Source: Odiellus spinosus
Taxonomy: Eukaryota > Arthropoda > Arachnida > Opiliones > Phalangiidae
Direction: 5' to 3'
DNA: 64,000 nucleotides
Assembly (NCBI GenBank): GCA_963920705.1
Contig: OY987240.1
Coordinates: forward strand, 3,788,501 to 3,852,500
Positions 41,251 through 56,800 of the stretch are shown piece by piece. Position 1 is the first letter of the stretch. The number at the start of each line of letters is the position of its first letter. Under the pieces are notes generated by a model. The model did no database searches. It saw nothing but the letters and a program-made list of their open reading frames with translations, and was not told the origin of the DNA. The translations under genes were made by a program, and so were the position numbers.

Positions 41251-44200
41251 TCGAAAAACATCATTCGAAAAACATCATTCGAAAAACATCATTCGAAAAA
41301 CATCATTCGAAAAACATCATTCGAAAAACATCATTCGAAAAACATTATTCGAAAAAAATTATTCGAAAAACATCATTCGAAAAAAATCATTCGAAAAACA
41401 TCATTCGAAAAACATCATTCGAAAAGCATCATTCGAAAAACATGACTCGAAAAACTTGATTCGAAAAACATGATTCGAAATCATGATTCGGAAAACATGA
41501 TTCGAAAAACAAAATTCGAAAAACAAAATTCGAAAAACATGATTCGAAAAACATGATTCGAAAAACATGATTCGAAAAACATGATTCGAAAAACATGATT
41601 CGAAAAACATGATTCGAAAAACATGATTCGAAAAACATGATTCGAAAAACATGATTCGAAAAACATGATTCGAAAAACATGATTCGAAAAACATGATTCG
41701 AAAAACATGATTCGAAAAACATGATTCGAAAAACATGATTCGAAAAACATGATTCGAAAAACATGATTCGAAAAACATGATTCGAAAAACATCATTCGAA
41801 AAACATTATTCGAAAAACATTATTCGAAAAACATTATTCGAAAAACATCATTCGAAAAACATCATTCGAAAAACATCATTCGAAAAACATGATTCGAAAA
41901 ACATGATTCGAAAAACATGATTCGAAAAACATCATTCGAAAAACATCATTCGAAAAACATCATTCGAAAAACATCATTCGAAAAACATCTTTCGAAAAAC
42001 ATGATTCGAAAAACATCATTCGAAAAACATCATTCGAAAAACATCATTCGAAAAACATCATTCGAAAAACATCATTCGAAAAACATCATTCGAAAAACAT
42101 TCGTAAAACATTATTCGAAAAACATCATTCGAAAAACATCATTCGAAAAACATCATTCGAAAAACATCATTCGACAAAACATGATTCGAAAAACATGATT
42201 CGAAAAACATGATTCGAAAAACATTATTCGAAAAAATTATTCGAAAAACATCATTCGAAAAAATCATTCGAAAAAATGATTCGAAAAACATGATTCGAAA
42301 AACATGATTCGAAAAATATGATTCGAAAAATATGATTCGAAAAACATGATTCGAAAAACATGATTCGAAAAACATGATTCGAAAAACATCATTCGAAAAA
42401 CATCATTCGAAAAACATCTTTCGAAAAACATCTTTCGAAAAACATCATTCGAAAAACATCATTCGAAAAACATCATTCGAAAAACATCATTCGAAAAACA
42501 TCATACGAAAAACATCATTCGAAAAACATCATTCGAAAAACATCATTCGAAAAACATCATTCGAAAAACATCATTCGAAAAACATCATTCGAAAAACATC
42601 ATTCGAAAAACATCATTCGAAAAACATCATTCGAAAAACATCATTCGTAAAACATTATTCGAAAAACATGATTCGAAAAACATGATTCGAAAAACATGAT
42701 TCGAAAAACATGATTCGAAAAACATGATTCGAAAAACATGATTCGAAAAACATGATTCGAAAAACATGATTCGAAAAACATGATTCGAAAAACATGATTC
42801 GAAAAACATGATTCGAAAAACATGATTCGAAAAACATGATTCGAAAAACATGATTCGATAAACATCATTCGAAAAACATCATTCGAAAAACATCATTCGA
42901 AAAACATCATTCGAAAAACATCATTCGAAAAACATCATTCGAAAAACATCATTCGAAAAACATTATTCGAAAAAAATTATTCGAAAAACATCATTCGAAA
43001 AACATCATTCGAAAAACATTATTCGAAAAAAATTATTCGAAAAACATCATTCGAAAAAAATCATTCGAAAAACATCATTCGAAAAACATCATTCGAAAAG
43101 CATCATTCGAAAAACATGACTCGAAAAACTTGATTCGAAAAACATGATTCGAAATCATGATTCGGAAAACATGATTCGAAAAACAAAATTCGAAAAACAT
43201 GATTCGAAAAACATGATTCGAAAAACATGATTCGAAAAACATGATTCGAAAAACATGATTCGAAAAACATGATTCGAAAAACATGATTCGAAAAACATGA
43301 TTCGAAAAACATGATTCGAAAAACATGATTCGAAAAACATGATTCGAAAAACATGATTCGAAAAACATGATTCGAAAAACATGATTCGAAAAACATGATT
43401 CGATAAACATCATTCGAAAAACATCATTCGAAAAACATCATTCGAAAAACATCATTCGAAAAACATCATTCGAAAAACATCATTCGAAAAACATCATTCG
43501 AAAAACATTATTCGAAAAAAATTATTCGAAAAACATCATTCGAAAAAAATCATTCGAAAAACATCATTCGAAAAACATCATTCGAAAAGCATCATTCGAA
43601 AAACATGACTCGAAAAACTTGATTCGAAAAACATGATTCGAAATCATGATTCGGAAAACATGATTCGAAAAACAAAATTCGAAAAACATGATTCGAAAAA
43701 CATGATTCGAAAAACATGATTCGAAAAACATGATTCGAAAAACATGATTCGAAAAACATGATTCGAAAAACATGATTCGAAAAACATGATTCGAAAAACA
43801 TGATTCGAAAAACATGATTCGAAAAACATGATTCGAAAAACATGATTCGAAAAACATGATTCGAAAAACATGATTCGAAAAACATGATTCGAAAAACATG
43901 ATTCGAAAAACATGATTCGAAAAACATGATTCGAAAAACATGATTCGAAAAACATGATTCGAAAAACATGATTCGATAAACATCATTCGAAAAACATCAT
44001 TCGAAAAACATCATTCGAAAAACATCATTCGAAAAACATCATTCGAAAAACATCATTCGAAAAACATCATTCGAAAAACATTATTCGAAAAAAATTATTC
44101 GAAAAACATCATTCGAAAAAAATCATTCGAAAAACATCATTCGAAAAACATCATTCGAAAAGCATCATTCGAAAAACATGACTCGAAAAACTTGATTCGA

Positions 44201-46040
44201 AAAACATGATTCGAAATCATGATTCGGAAAACATGATTCGAAAAACAAAATTCGAAAAACATGATTCGAAAAACATGATTCGAAAAACATGATTCGAAAA
44301 ACATGATTCGAAAAACATGATTCGAAAAACATGATTCGAAAAACATGATTCGAAAAACATGATTCGAAAAACATGATTCGAAAAACATGATTCGAAAAAC
44401 ATGATTCGAAAAACATGATTCGAAAAACATGATTCGAAAAACATGATTCGAAAAACATGATTCGAAAAACATGATTCGAAAAACATCATTCGAAAAACAT
44501 TATTCGAAAAACATTATTCGAAAAACATTATTCGAAAAACATCATTCGAAAAACATCATTCGAAAAACATGATTCGAAAAACATGATTCGAAAAACATGA
44601 TTCGAAAAACATCATTCGAAAAACATCATTCGAAAAACATCATTCGAAAAACATCATTCGAAAAACATCTTTCGAAAAACATGATTCGAAAAACATCATT
44701 CGAAAAACATCATTCGAAAAACATCATTCGAAAAACATCATTCGAAAAACATCATTCGAAAAACATCATTCGAAAAACATTATTCGTAAAACATTATTCG
44801 AAAAACATCATTCGAAAAACATCATTCGAAAAACATCATTCGAAAAACATCATTCGACAAAACATGATTCGAAAAACATGATTCGAAAAACATGATTCGA
44901 AAAACATTATTCGAAAAAATTATTCGAAAAACATCATTCGAAAAAATCATTCGAAAAAATGATTCGAAAAACATGATTCGAAAAACATGATTCGAAAAAT
45001 ATGATTCGAAAAATATGATTCGAAAAACATGATTCGAAAAACATGATTCGAAAAACATGATTCGAAAAACATCATTCGAAAAACATCATTCGAAAAACAT
45101 CTTTCGAAAAACATCTTTCGAAAAACATCATTCGAAAAACATCATTCGAAAAACATCATTCGAAAAACATCATTCGAAAAACATCATACGAAAAACATCA
45201 TTCGAAAAACATCATTCGAAAAACATCATTCGAAAAACATCATTCGAAAAACATCATTCGAAAAACATCATTCGAAAAACATCATTCGAAAAACATCATT
45301 CGAAAAACATCATTCGAAAAACATCATTCGTAAAACATTATTCGAAAAACATGATTCGAAAAACATGATTCGAAAAACATGATTCGAAAAACATGATTCG
45401 AAAAACATGATTCGAAAAACATGATTCGAAAAACATGATTCGAAAAACATGATTCGAAAAACATGATTCGAAAAACATGATTCGAAAAACATGATTCGAA
45501 AAACATGATTCGAAAAACATGATTCGAAAAACATGATTCGATAAACATCATTCGAAAAACATCATTCGAAAAACATCATTCGAAAAACATCATTCGAAAA
45601 ACATCATTCGAAAAACATCATTCGAAAAACATCATTCGAAAAACATTATTCGAAAAAAATTATTCGAAAAACATCATTCGAAAAAAATCATTCGAAAAAC
45701 ATCATTCGAAAAACATCATTCGAAAAGCATCATTCGAAAAACATGACTCGAAAAACTTGATTCGAAAAACATGATTCGAAATCATGATTCGGAAAACATG
45801 ATTCGAAAAACATGATTCGAAAAACAAAATTCGAAAAACATGATTCGAAAAACATGATTCGAAAAACATGATTCGAAAAACATGATTCGAAAAACATGAT
45901 TCGAAAAACATGATTCGAAAAACATGATTCGAAAAACATGATTCGAAAAACATGATTCGAAAAACATGATTCGAAAAACATGATTCGAAAAACATGATTC
46001 GAAAAACATGATTCGAAAAACATGATTCGAAAAACATCAT
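41250..46040 (+). repeat. 489-573-bp cassettes and a 2.68-kb duplication
   Basis: Five cassettes consist of seven C-type monomers, the core cassette and a long G run. Their GACTCG monomers lie near 41443, 43118, 43607, 44179 and 45744. Three stand in tandem (spacings 489 and 572 bp), and GATTCGATAAAC closes the G run near 41236, 42854, 43400, 43972 and 45538. Around them, 41.9-42.87 kb recurs at 44.6-45.55 kb, offset 2,680 then 2,683; the 3-bp step is a three-base-shorter monomer near 42099. The cassettes at 41.4, 43.1, 43.6 and 44.2 kb have AAAATTCG directly after the second monomer past the dyad; at 45.7 kb a further G-type intervenes. Confidence 0.87.
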
Positions 46041-47560
46041 TCGAAAAACATCATTCGAAAAACATTATTCGAAAAACATTATTCGAAAAACATTATTCGA
46101 AAAACATTATTCGAAAAACATTATTCGAAAAACATCATTCGAAAAACATGATTCGAAAAACATGATTCGAAAAACATGATTCGAAAAACATGATTCGAAA
46201 AACATGATTCGAAAAACATCATTCGAAAAACATCTTTCGAAAAACATCATTCGAAAAACATCATTCGAAAAACATGATTCGAAAAACATCATTCGAAAAA
46301 CATCATTCGAAAAACATCATTCGAAAAACATCATTCGAAAAACATCATTCGAAAAACATTATTCGTAAAACATTATTCGAAAAACATCATTCGAAAAACA
46401 TCATTCGAAAAACATCATTCGAAAAACATCATTCGAAAAACATCATTCGACAAAACATGATTCGAAAAACATGATTCGAAAAACATTATTCGAAAAAATT
46501 ATTCGAAAAACATCATTCGAAAAAATCATTCGAAAAAATCATTCGAAAAACATCATTCGAAAAACATCATTCGACAAAACATGATTCGAAAAACTTGATT
46601 CGAAAAACATGATTCGAAAAACATGATTCGAAAAACATGATTCGAAAAACATGATTCGAAAAACATGATTCGAAAAACATGATTCGAAAAACATGATTCG
46701 AAAAACATGATTCGAAAAACATGATTCGAAAAACATGATTCGAAAAACATGATTCGAAAAACATGATTCGAAAAACATGATTCGAAATCATGATTCGGAA
46801 AACATCATTCGAAAAACATTATTCGAAAAACATTATTCGAAAAACATTATTCGAAAAACATTATTCGAAAAACATTATTCGAAAAACATCATTCGAAAAA
46901 CATGATTCGAAAAACATGATTCGAAAAACATGATTCGAAAAACATGATTCGAAAAACATGATTCGAAAAACATCATTCGAAAAACATCTTTCGAAAAACA
47001 TCATTCGAAAAACATCATTCGAAAAACATGATTCGAAAAACATCATTCGAAAAACATCATTCGAAAAACATCATTCGAAAAACATCATTCGAAAAACATC
47101 ATTCGAAAAACATTATTCGTAAAACATTATTCGAAAAACATCATTCGAAAAACATCATTCGAAAAACATCATTCGAAAAACATCATTCGAAAAACATCAT
47201 TCGACAAAACATGATTCGAAAAACATGATTCGAAAAACATTATTCGAAAAAATTATTCGAAAAACATCATTCGAAAAAATCATTCGAAAAAATCATTCGA
47301 AAAACATCATTCGAAAAACATCATTCGACAAAACATGATTCGAAAAACTTGATTCGAAAAACATGATTCGAAAAACATGATTCGAAAAACATGATTCGAA
47401 AAACATGATTCGAAAAACATGATTCGAAAAACATGATTCGAAAAACATGATTCGAAAAACATGATTCGAAAAACATGATTCGAAAAACATGATTCGAAAA
47501 ACATGATTCGAAAAACATGATTCGAAAAACATGATTCGAAATCATGATTCGGAAAACATG
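46040..47560 (+). repeat. 754-bp tandem duplication without core cassette
   Basis: Runs of five ATTATTCG monomers (about 46065-46135 and 46816-46886), a five-monomer G run, one ATCTTTCG, the ATTATTCGTAAAAC pair, 13-mers and a 13-monomer G run repeat at 754 bp. The G runs end in the 17-nt dyad (46786 and 47540) followed by ATGATTCGGAAAAC, here without the preceding ATGACTCG and TTGATTCG. The same block recurs near 50.6 kb. Confidence 0.87.
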
Positions 47561-50500
47561 ATTCGAAAAACATGATTCGAAAAACAAAATTCGAAAAACA
47601 TGATTCGAAAAACATGATTCGAAAAACATGATTCGAAAAACATGATTCGAAAAACATGATTCGAAAAACATGATTCGAAAAACATGATTCGAAAAACATG
47701 ATTCGAAAAACATCATTCGAAAAACATCATTCGAAAAACATGATTCGAAAAACATGATTCGAAAAACATCATTCGAAAAACATCATTCGAAAAACATCAT
47801 TCGAAAAACATCATTCGAAAAACATCATTCGACAAAACATGATTCGAAAAACATGATTCGAAAAACATGATTCGAAAAACTTGATTCGAAAAACATCATT
47901 CGAAAAACATCATTCGAAAAACATCATTCTAAAAACATCATTCGAAAAACATCATTCGAAAAACATCATTCGAAAAACATCATTCGAAAAACATCATTCG
48001 AAAAACATCATTCGAAAAACATTATTCGAAAAAAATTATTCGAAAAACATCATTCGAAAAAAATCATTCGAAAAACATCATTCGAAAATATTATTCGAAA
48101 AAAATTATTCGATAAACATCATTCGAAAAACATCATTCGAAAAACATCATTCGAAAAACATCATTCGAAAAGCATCATTCGAAAAACATGACTCGAAAAA
48201 CTTGATTCGAAAAACATGATTCGAAAAACATGATTCGAAAAACATGATTCGAAAAACAAAATTCGAAAAACATGATTCGAAAAAAATGATTCGAAAAACA
48301 TGATTCGAAAAACATGATTCGAAAAACATGATTCGAAAAACATGATTCAAAAAACATGATTCGAAAAACATCATTCGAAAAACATCATTCGAAAAACATC
48401 ATTCGAAAAACATGATTCGAAAAACATGATTCGAAAAACATCATTCGAAAAACATCATTCGAAAAACATCATTCGAAAAACATCATTCGACAAAACATGA
48501 TTCGAAAAACATGATTCGAAAAACATGATTCGAAAAACTTGATTCGAAAAACTTGATTCGAAAAACATCATTCGAAAAACATCATTCTAAAAACATCATT
48601 CGAAAAACATCATTCGAAAAACATCATTCGAAAAACATCATTCGAAAAACATCATTCGAAAAACATCATTCGAAAAACATCATTCGAAAAACATCTTTCG
48701 AAAAACATCATTCGAAAAACATCATTCGAAAAACATGATTCGAAAAACATCATTCGAAAAACATCATTCGAAAAACATCATTCGAAAAACATCATTCGAA
48801 AAACATCATTCGAAAAACATTATTCGTAAAACATTATTCGAAAAACATCATTCGAAAAACATCATTCGAAAAACATCATTCGAAAAACATCATTCGAAAA
48901 ACATCATTCGACAAAACATGATTCGAAAAACATGATTCGAAAAACATTATTCGAAAAAATTATTCGAAAAACATCATTCGAAAAAATCATTCGAAAAAAT
49001 CATTCGAAAAACATCATTCGAAAAACATCATTCGACAAAACATGATTCGAAAAACTTGATTCGAAAAACATGATTCGAAAAACATGATTCGAAAAACATG
49101 ATTCGAAAAACATGATTCGAAAAACATGATTCGAAAAACATGATTCGAAAAACATGATTCGAAAAACATGATTCGAAAAACATGATTCGAAAAACATGAT
49201 TCGAAAAACATGATTCGAAAAACATGATTCGAAAAACATGATTCGAAATCATGATTCGGAAAACATGATTCGAAAAACATGATTCGAAAAACAAAATTCG
49301 AAAAACATGATTCGAAAAACATGATTCGAAAAACATGATTCGAAAAACATGATTCGAAAAACATGATTCGAAAAACATGATTCGAAAAACATGATTCGAA
49401 AAACATGATTCGAAAAACATGATTCGAAAAACATCATTCGAAAAACATCATTCGAAAAACATGATTCGAAAAACATGATTCGAAAAACATCATTCGAAAA
49501 ACATCATTCGAAAAACATCATTCGAAAAACATCATTCGAAAAACATCATTCGACAAAACATGATTCGAAAAACATGATTCGAAAAACATGATTCGAAAAA
49601 CTTGATTCGAAAAACTTGATTCGAAAAACATCATTCGAAAAACATCATTCGAAAAACATCATTCTAAAAACATCATTCGAAAAACATCATTCGAAAAACA
49701 TCATTCGAAAAACATCATTCGAAAAACATCATTCGAAAAACATTATTCGAAAAAAATTATTCGAAAAACATCATTCGAAAAAAATCATTCGAAAAACATC
49801 ATTCGAAAATATTATTCGAAAAAAATTATTCGAAAAACATCATTCGAAAAACATCATTCGAAAAACATCATTCGAAAAACATCATTCGAAAAGCATCATT
49901 CGAAAAACATGACTCGAAAAACTTGATTCGAAAAACATGATTCGAAAAACATGATTCGAAAAACATGATTCGAAAAACAAAATTCGAAAAACATGATTCG
50001 AAAAAAATGATTCGAAAAACATGATTCGAAAAACATGATTCGAAAAACATGATTCGAAAAACATGATTCGAAAAACATGATTCGAAAAACATGATTCGAA
50101 AAACATCATTCGAAAAACATCATTCGAAAAACATCATTCGAAAAACATTATTCGTAAAACATTATTCGAAAAACATCATTCGAAAAACATCATTCGAAAA
50201 ACATCATTCGAAAAACATCATTCGAAAAACATCATTCGACAAAACATGATTCGAAAAACATGATTCGAAAAACATTATTCGAAAAAATTATTCGAAAAAC
50301 ATCATTCGAAAAAATCATTCGAAAAAATCATTCGAAAAACATCATTCGAAAAACATCATTCGACAAAACATGATTCGAAAAACTTGATTCGAAAAACATG
50401 ATTCGAAAAACATGATTCGAAAAACATGATTCGAAAAACATGATTCGAAAAACATGATTCGAAAAACATGATTCGAAAAACATGATTCGAAAAACATGAT

Positions 50501-53500
50501 TCGAAAAACATGATTCGAAAAACATGATTCGAAAAACATGATTCGAAAAACATGATTCGAAAAACATGATTCGAAATCATGATTCGGAAAACATCATTCG
50601 AAAAACATTATTCGAAAAACATTATTCGAAAAACATTATTCGAAAAACATTATTCGAAAAACATTATTCGAAAAACATCATTCGAAAAACATGATTCGAA
50701 AAACATGATTCGAAAAACATGATTCGAAAAACATGATTCGAAAAACATGATTCGAAAAACATCATTCGAAAAACATCTTTCGAAAAACATCATTCGAAAA
50801 ACATCATTCGAAAAACATGATTCGAAAAACATCATTCGAAAAACATCATTCGAAAAACATCATTCGAAAAACATCATTCGAAAAACATTATTCGTAAAAC
50901 ATTATTCGAAAAACATCATTCGAAAAACATCATTCGAAAAACATCATTCGAAAAACATCATTCGAAAAACATCATTCGACAAAACATGATTCGAAAAACA
51001 TGATTCGAAAAACATTATTCGAAAAAATTATTCGAAAAACATCATTCGAAAAAATCATTCGAAAAAATCATTCGAAAAACATCATTCGAAAAACATCATT
51101 CGACAAAACATGATTCGAAAAACTTGATTCGAAAAACATGATTCGAAAAACATGATTCGAAAAACATGATTCGAAAAACATGATTCGAAAAACATGATTC
51201 GAAAAACATGATTCGAAAAACATGATTCGAAAAACATGATTCGAAAAACATGATTCGAAAAACATGATTCGAAAAACATGATTCGAAAAACATGATTCGA
51301 AAAACATGATTCGAAATCATGATTCAGAAAACATGATTCGAAAAACATGATTCGAAAAACAAAATTCGAAAAACATGATTCGAAAAACATGATTCGAAAA
51401 ACATGATTCGAAAAACATGATTCGAAAAACATGATTCGAAAAACATGATTCGAAAAACATGATTCGAAAAACATGATTCGAAAAACATCATTCGAAAAAC
51501 ATCATTCGAAAAACATGATTCGAAAAACATGATTCGAAAAACATCATTCGAAAAACATCATTCGAAAAACATCATTCGAAAAACATCATTCGAAAAACAT
51601 CATTCGACAAAACATGATTCGAAAAACATGATTCGAAAAACATGATTCGAAAAACTTGATTCGAAAAACATCATTCGAAAAACATCATTCGAAAAACATC
51701 ATTCTAAAAACATCATTCGAAAAACATCATTCGAAAAACATCATTCGAAAAACATCATTCGAAAAACATCATTCGAAAAACATCATTCGAAAAACATTAT
51801 TCGAAAAAAATTATTCGAAAAACATCATTCGAAAAAAATCATTCGAAAAACATCATTCGAAAATATTATTCGAAAAAAATTATTCGATAAACATCATTCG
51901 AAAAACATCATTCGAAAAACATGATTCGAAAAACAAAATTCGAAAAACATGATTCGAAAAAAATGATTCGAAAAACATGATTCGAAAAACATGATTCGAA
52001 AAACATGATTCGAAAAACATGATTCGAAAAACATGATTCGAAAAACATCATTCGAAAAACATCATTCGAAAAACATCATTCGAAAAACATGATTCGAAAA
52101 ACATGATTCGAAAAACATCATTCGAAAAACATCATTCGAAAAACATCATTCGAAAAACATCATTCGACAAAACATGATTCGAAAAACATGATTCGAAAAA
52201 CATGATTCGAAAAACTTGATTCGAAAAACTTGATTCGAAAAACATCATTCGAAAAACATCATTCTAAAAACATCATTCGAAAAACATCATTCGAAAAACA
52301 TCATTCGAAAAACATCATTCGAAAAACATCATTCGAAAAACATCATTCGAAAAACATCATTCGAAAAACATCTTTCGAAAAACATCATTCGAAAAACATC
52401 ATTCGAAAAACATGATTCGAAAAACATCATTCGAAAAACATCATTCGAAAAACATCATTCGAAAAACATCATTCGAAAAACATCATTCGAAAAACATTAT
52501 TCGTAAAACATTATTCGAAAAACATCATTCGAAAAACATCATTCGAAAAACATCATTCGAAAAACATCATTCGAAAAACATCATTCGACAAAACATGATT
52601 CGAAAAACATGATTCGAAAAACATTATTCGAAAAAATTATTCGAAAAACATCATTCGAAAAAATCATTCGAAAAAATCATTCGAAAAACATCATTCGAAA
52701 AACATCATTCGACAAAACATGATTCGAAAAACTTGATTCGAAAAACATGATTCGAAAAACATGATTCGAAAAACATGATTCGAAAAACATGATTCGAAAA
52801 ACATGATTCGAAAAACATGATTCGAAAAACATGATTCGAAAAACATGATTCGAAAAACATGATTCGAAAAACATGATTCGAAAAACATGATTCGAAAAAC
52901 ATGATTCGAAAAACATGATTCGAAATCATGATTCGGAAAACATGATTCGAAAAACATGATTCGAAAAACAAAATTCGAAAAACATGATTCGAAAAACATG
53001 ATTCGAAAAACATGATTCGAAAAACATGATTCGAAAAACATGATTCGAAAAACATGATTCGAAAAACATGATTCGAAAAACATGATTCGAAAAACATGAT
53101 TCGAAAAACATCATTCGAAAAACATCATTCGAAAAACATGATTCGAAAAACATCATTCGAAAAACATCATTCGAAAAACATCATTCGAAAAACATCATTC
53201 GAAAAACATCATTCGAAAAACATCATTCGACAAAACATGATTCGAAAAACATGATTCGAAAAACATGATTCGAAAAACTTGATTCGAAAAACTTGATTCG
53301 AAAAACATCATTCGAAAAACATCATTCGAAAAACATCATTCTAAAAACATCATTCGAAAAACATCATTCGAAAAACATCATTCGAAAAACATCATTCGAA
53401 AAACATCATTCGAAAAACATTATTCGAAAAAAATTATTCGAAAAACATCATTCGAAAAAAATCATTCGAAAAACATCATTCGAAAATATTATTCGAAAAA

Positions 53501-53800
53501 AATTATTCGAAAAACATCATTCGAAAAACATCATTCGAAAAACATCATTCGAAAAACATCATTCGAAAAGCATCATTCGAAAAACATGACTCGAAAAACT
53601 TGATTCGAAAAACATGATTCGAAAAACATGATTCGAAAAACATGATTCGAAAAACATGATTCGAAAAACAAAATTCGAAAAACATGATTCGAAAAAAATG
53701 ATTCGAAAAACATGATTCGAAAAACATGATTCGAAAAACATGATTCGAAAAACATGATTCGAAAAACATGATTCGAAAAACATCATTCGAAAAACATCAT
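46800..53800 (+). repeat. 3.68-3.79-kb tandem duplication
   Basis: 46.8-48.1 kb recurs at 50.6-51.9 kb (offset 3,789 then 3,775) and 48.25-50.1 kb recurs at 51.93-53.8 kb (offset 3,677). The step of 98 bp is exactly seven monomers: the second copy near 51,900 lacks the part carrying ATCATTCGAAAAGC, ATGACTCG and TTGATTCG. Three further 740-754-bp sub-blocks lie inside. GGAAAAC near 47550 and 49257 corresponds to CAGAAAAC near 51324, a single-base difference. Confidence 0.87.
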
Positions 53801-56800
53801 TCGAAAAACATCATTCGAAAAACATGATTCGAAAAACATGATTCGAAAAACATCATTCGAAAAACATCATTCGAAAAACATCATTCGAAAAACATCATTC
53901 GACAAAACATGATTCGAAAAACATGATTCGAAAAACATGATTCGAAAAACTTGATTCGAAAAACTTGATTCGAAAAACATCATTCGAAAAACATCATTCT
54001 AAAAACATCATTCGAAAAACATCATTCGAAAAACATCATTCGAAAAACATCATTCGAAAAACATCATTCGAAAAACATTATTCGAAAAAAATTATTCGAA
54101 AAACATCATTCGAAAAAAATCATTCGAAAAACATCATTCGAAAATATTATTCGAAAAAAATTATTCGAAAAACATCATTCGAAAAACATCATTCGAAAAA
54201 CATCATTCGAAAAACATCATTCGAAAAGCATCATTCGAAAAACATGACTCGAAAAACTTGATTCGAAAAACATGATTCGAAATCATGATTCGAAAAACAT
54301 GATTCGAAAAACATGATTCGAAAAACAAAATTCGAAAAACATGATTCGAAAAACATGATTCGAAAAACATGATTCGAAAAACATGATTCGAAAAACATGA
54401 TTCGAAAAACATGATTCGAAAAACATGATTCGAAAAACATGATTCGAAAAACATGATTCGAAAAACATGATTCGAAAAACATGATTCGAAAAACATCATT
54501 CGAAAAACATTATTCGAAAAACATTATTCGAAAAACATTATTCGAAAAACATCATTCGAAAAACATCATTCGAAAAACATCATTCGAAAAACATGATTCG
54601 AAAAACATGATTCGAAAAACATGATTCGAAAAACATCATTCGAAAAACATGAGTCGAAAAACATGATTCGAAAAACATGATTCGAAAAACATGATTCGAA
54701 AAACTTCATTCGAAAAACATCATTCGAAAAACATCATTCGAAAAACATCATTCGAAAAACATCATTCGAAAAACATCATTCTAAAAACATCATTCGAAAA
54801 ACATCATTCGAAAAACATCATTCGAAAAACATCATTCGAAAAACATCATTCGAAAAACATTATTCGAAAAAAATTATTCGAAAAACATCATTCGAAAAAA
54901 ATCATTCGAAAAACATCATTCGAAAAACATCATTCGAAAAGCATCATTCGAAAAACATGACTCGAAAAACTTGATTCGAAAAACATGATTCGAAATCATG
55001 ATTCGAAAAACATGATTCGAAAAACATGATTCGAAAAACAAAATTCGAAAAACATGATTCGAAAAACATGATTCGAAAAACATGATTCGAAAAACATGAT
55101 TCGAAAAACATGATTCGAAAAACATGATTCGAAAAACATGATTCGAAAAACATGATTCGAAAAACATGATTCGAAAAACATGATTCGAAAAACATGATTC
55201 GAAAAACATGATTCGAAAAACATGATTCGAAAAACATGATTCGAAAAACATGATTCGAAAAACATGATTCGAAAAACATCATTCGAAAAACATCATTCGA
55301 AAAACATTATTCGTAAAACATTATTCGAAAAACATCATTCGAAAAACATCATTCGAAAAACATCATTCGAAAAACATCATTCGAAAAACATCATTCGACA
55401 AAACATGATTCGAAAAACATGATTCGAAAAACATTATTCGAAAAAATTATTCGAAAAACATCATTCGAAAAAATCATTCGAAAAACATCATTCGAAAAAC
55501 ATCATTCGAAAAACATCATTCGACAAAACATGATTCGAAAAACTTGATTCGAAAAACATGATTCGAAAAACATGATTCGAAAAACATGATTCGAAAAACA
55601 TGATTCGAAAAACATGATTCGAAAAACATGATTCGAAAAACATGATTCGAAAAACATGATTCGAAAAACATGATTCGAAAAACATGATTCGAAAAACATG
55701 ATTCGAAAAACATGATTCGAAAAACATGATTCGAAAAACATGATTCGAAAAACATGATTCGAAAAACATCATTCTATAAACATCATTCTATAAACATGAT
55801 TCGAAAAACATGATTCGAAAAACATGATTCGAAAAACATGATTCGAAAAACATCATTCGAAAAACATCATTCTATAAACATCATTCGAAAAACATCATTC
55901 GAAAAACATCATTCGAAAAACATCATTCGAAAAACATCATTCGAAAAACATCATTCGAAAAACATTATTCGAAAAAAATTATTCGAAAAACATTATTCGA
56001 AAAAATTATTCGAAAAACATCATTCGAAAAAATCATTCGAAAAACATCATTCGAAAAACATCATTCGAAAAACATCATTCGACAAAACATGATTCGAAAA
56101 ACTTGATTCGAAAAACATGATTCGAAAAACATGATTCGAAAAACATGATTCGAAAAACATGATTCGAAAAACATGATTCGAAAAACATGATTCGAAAAAC
56201 ATGATTCGAAAAACATGATTCGAAAAACATCATTCGAAAAACATCATTCTATAAACATGATTCAAAAAACATGATTCGAAAAACATGATTCGAAAAACAT
56301 CATTCGAAAAACATCATTCGAAAAACATCATTCTATAAACATCATTCGAAAAACATCATTCGAAAAACATCATTCGAAAAACATCATTCGAAAAACATCA
56401 TTCGAAAAACATCATTCGAAAAACATTTTTCGAAAAAAATTATTCGAAAAACATCATTCGAAAAAAATCATTCGAAAAACATCATTCGAAAAACATCATT
56501 CGAAAAGCATCATTCGAAAAACATGACTCGAAAAACTTGATTCGAAAAACATGATTCGAAATCATGATTCGGAAAACATGATTCGAAAAACATGATTCGA
56601 AAAACAAAATTCGAAAAACAAGATTCGAAAAACATGATTCGAAAAACATGATTCGAAAAACATGATTCGAAAAACATGATTCGAAAAACATGATTCGAAA
56701 AACATGATTCGAAAAACATGATTCGAAAAACATGATTCGAAAAACATGATTCGAAAAACATGATTCGAAAAACATGATTCGAAAAACATGATTCGAAAAA

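Noticed and set aside
49028-49420. Long minus-strand open frames with Phe/Cys/His-rich repeats
   Set aside because: Present in parallel in three frames over each G-type run, shifted by 14 bp, and closed by the TGA made by C-type monomers. This is an effect of the monomer, not a gene family.
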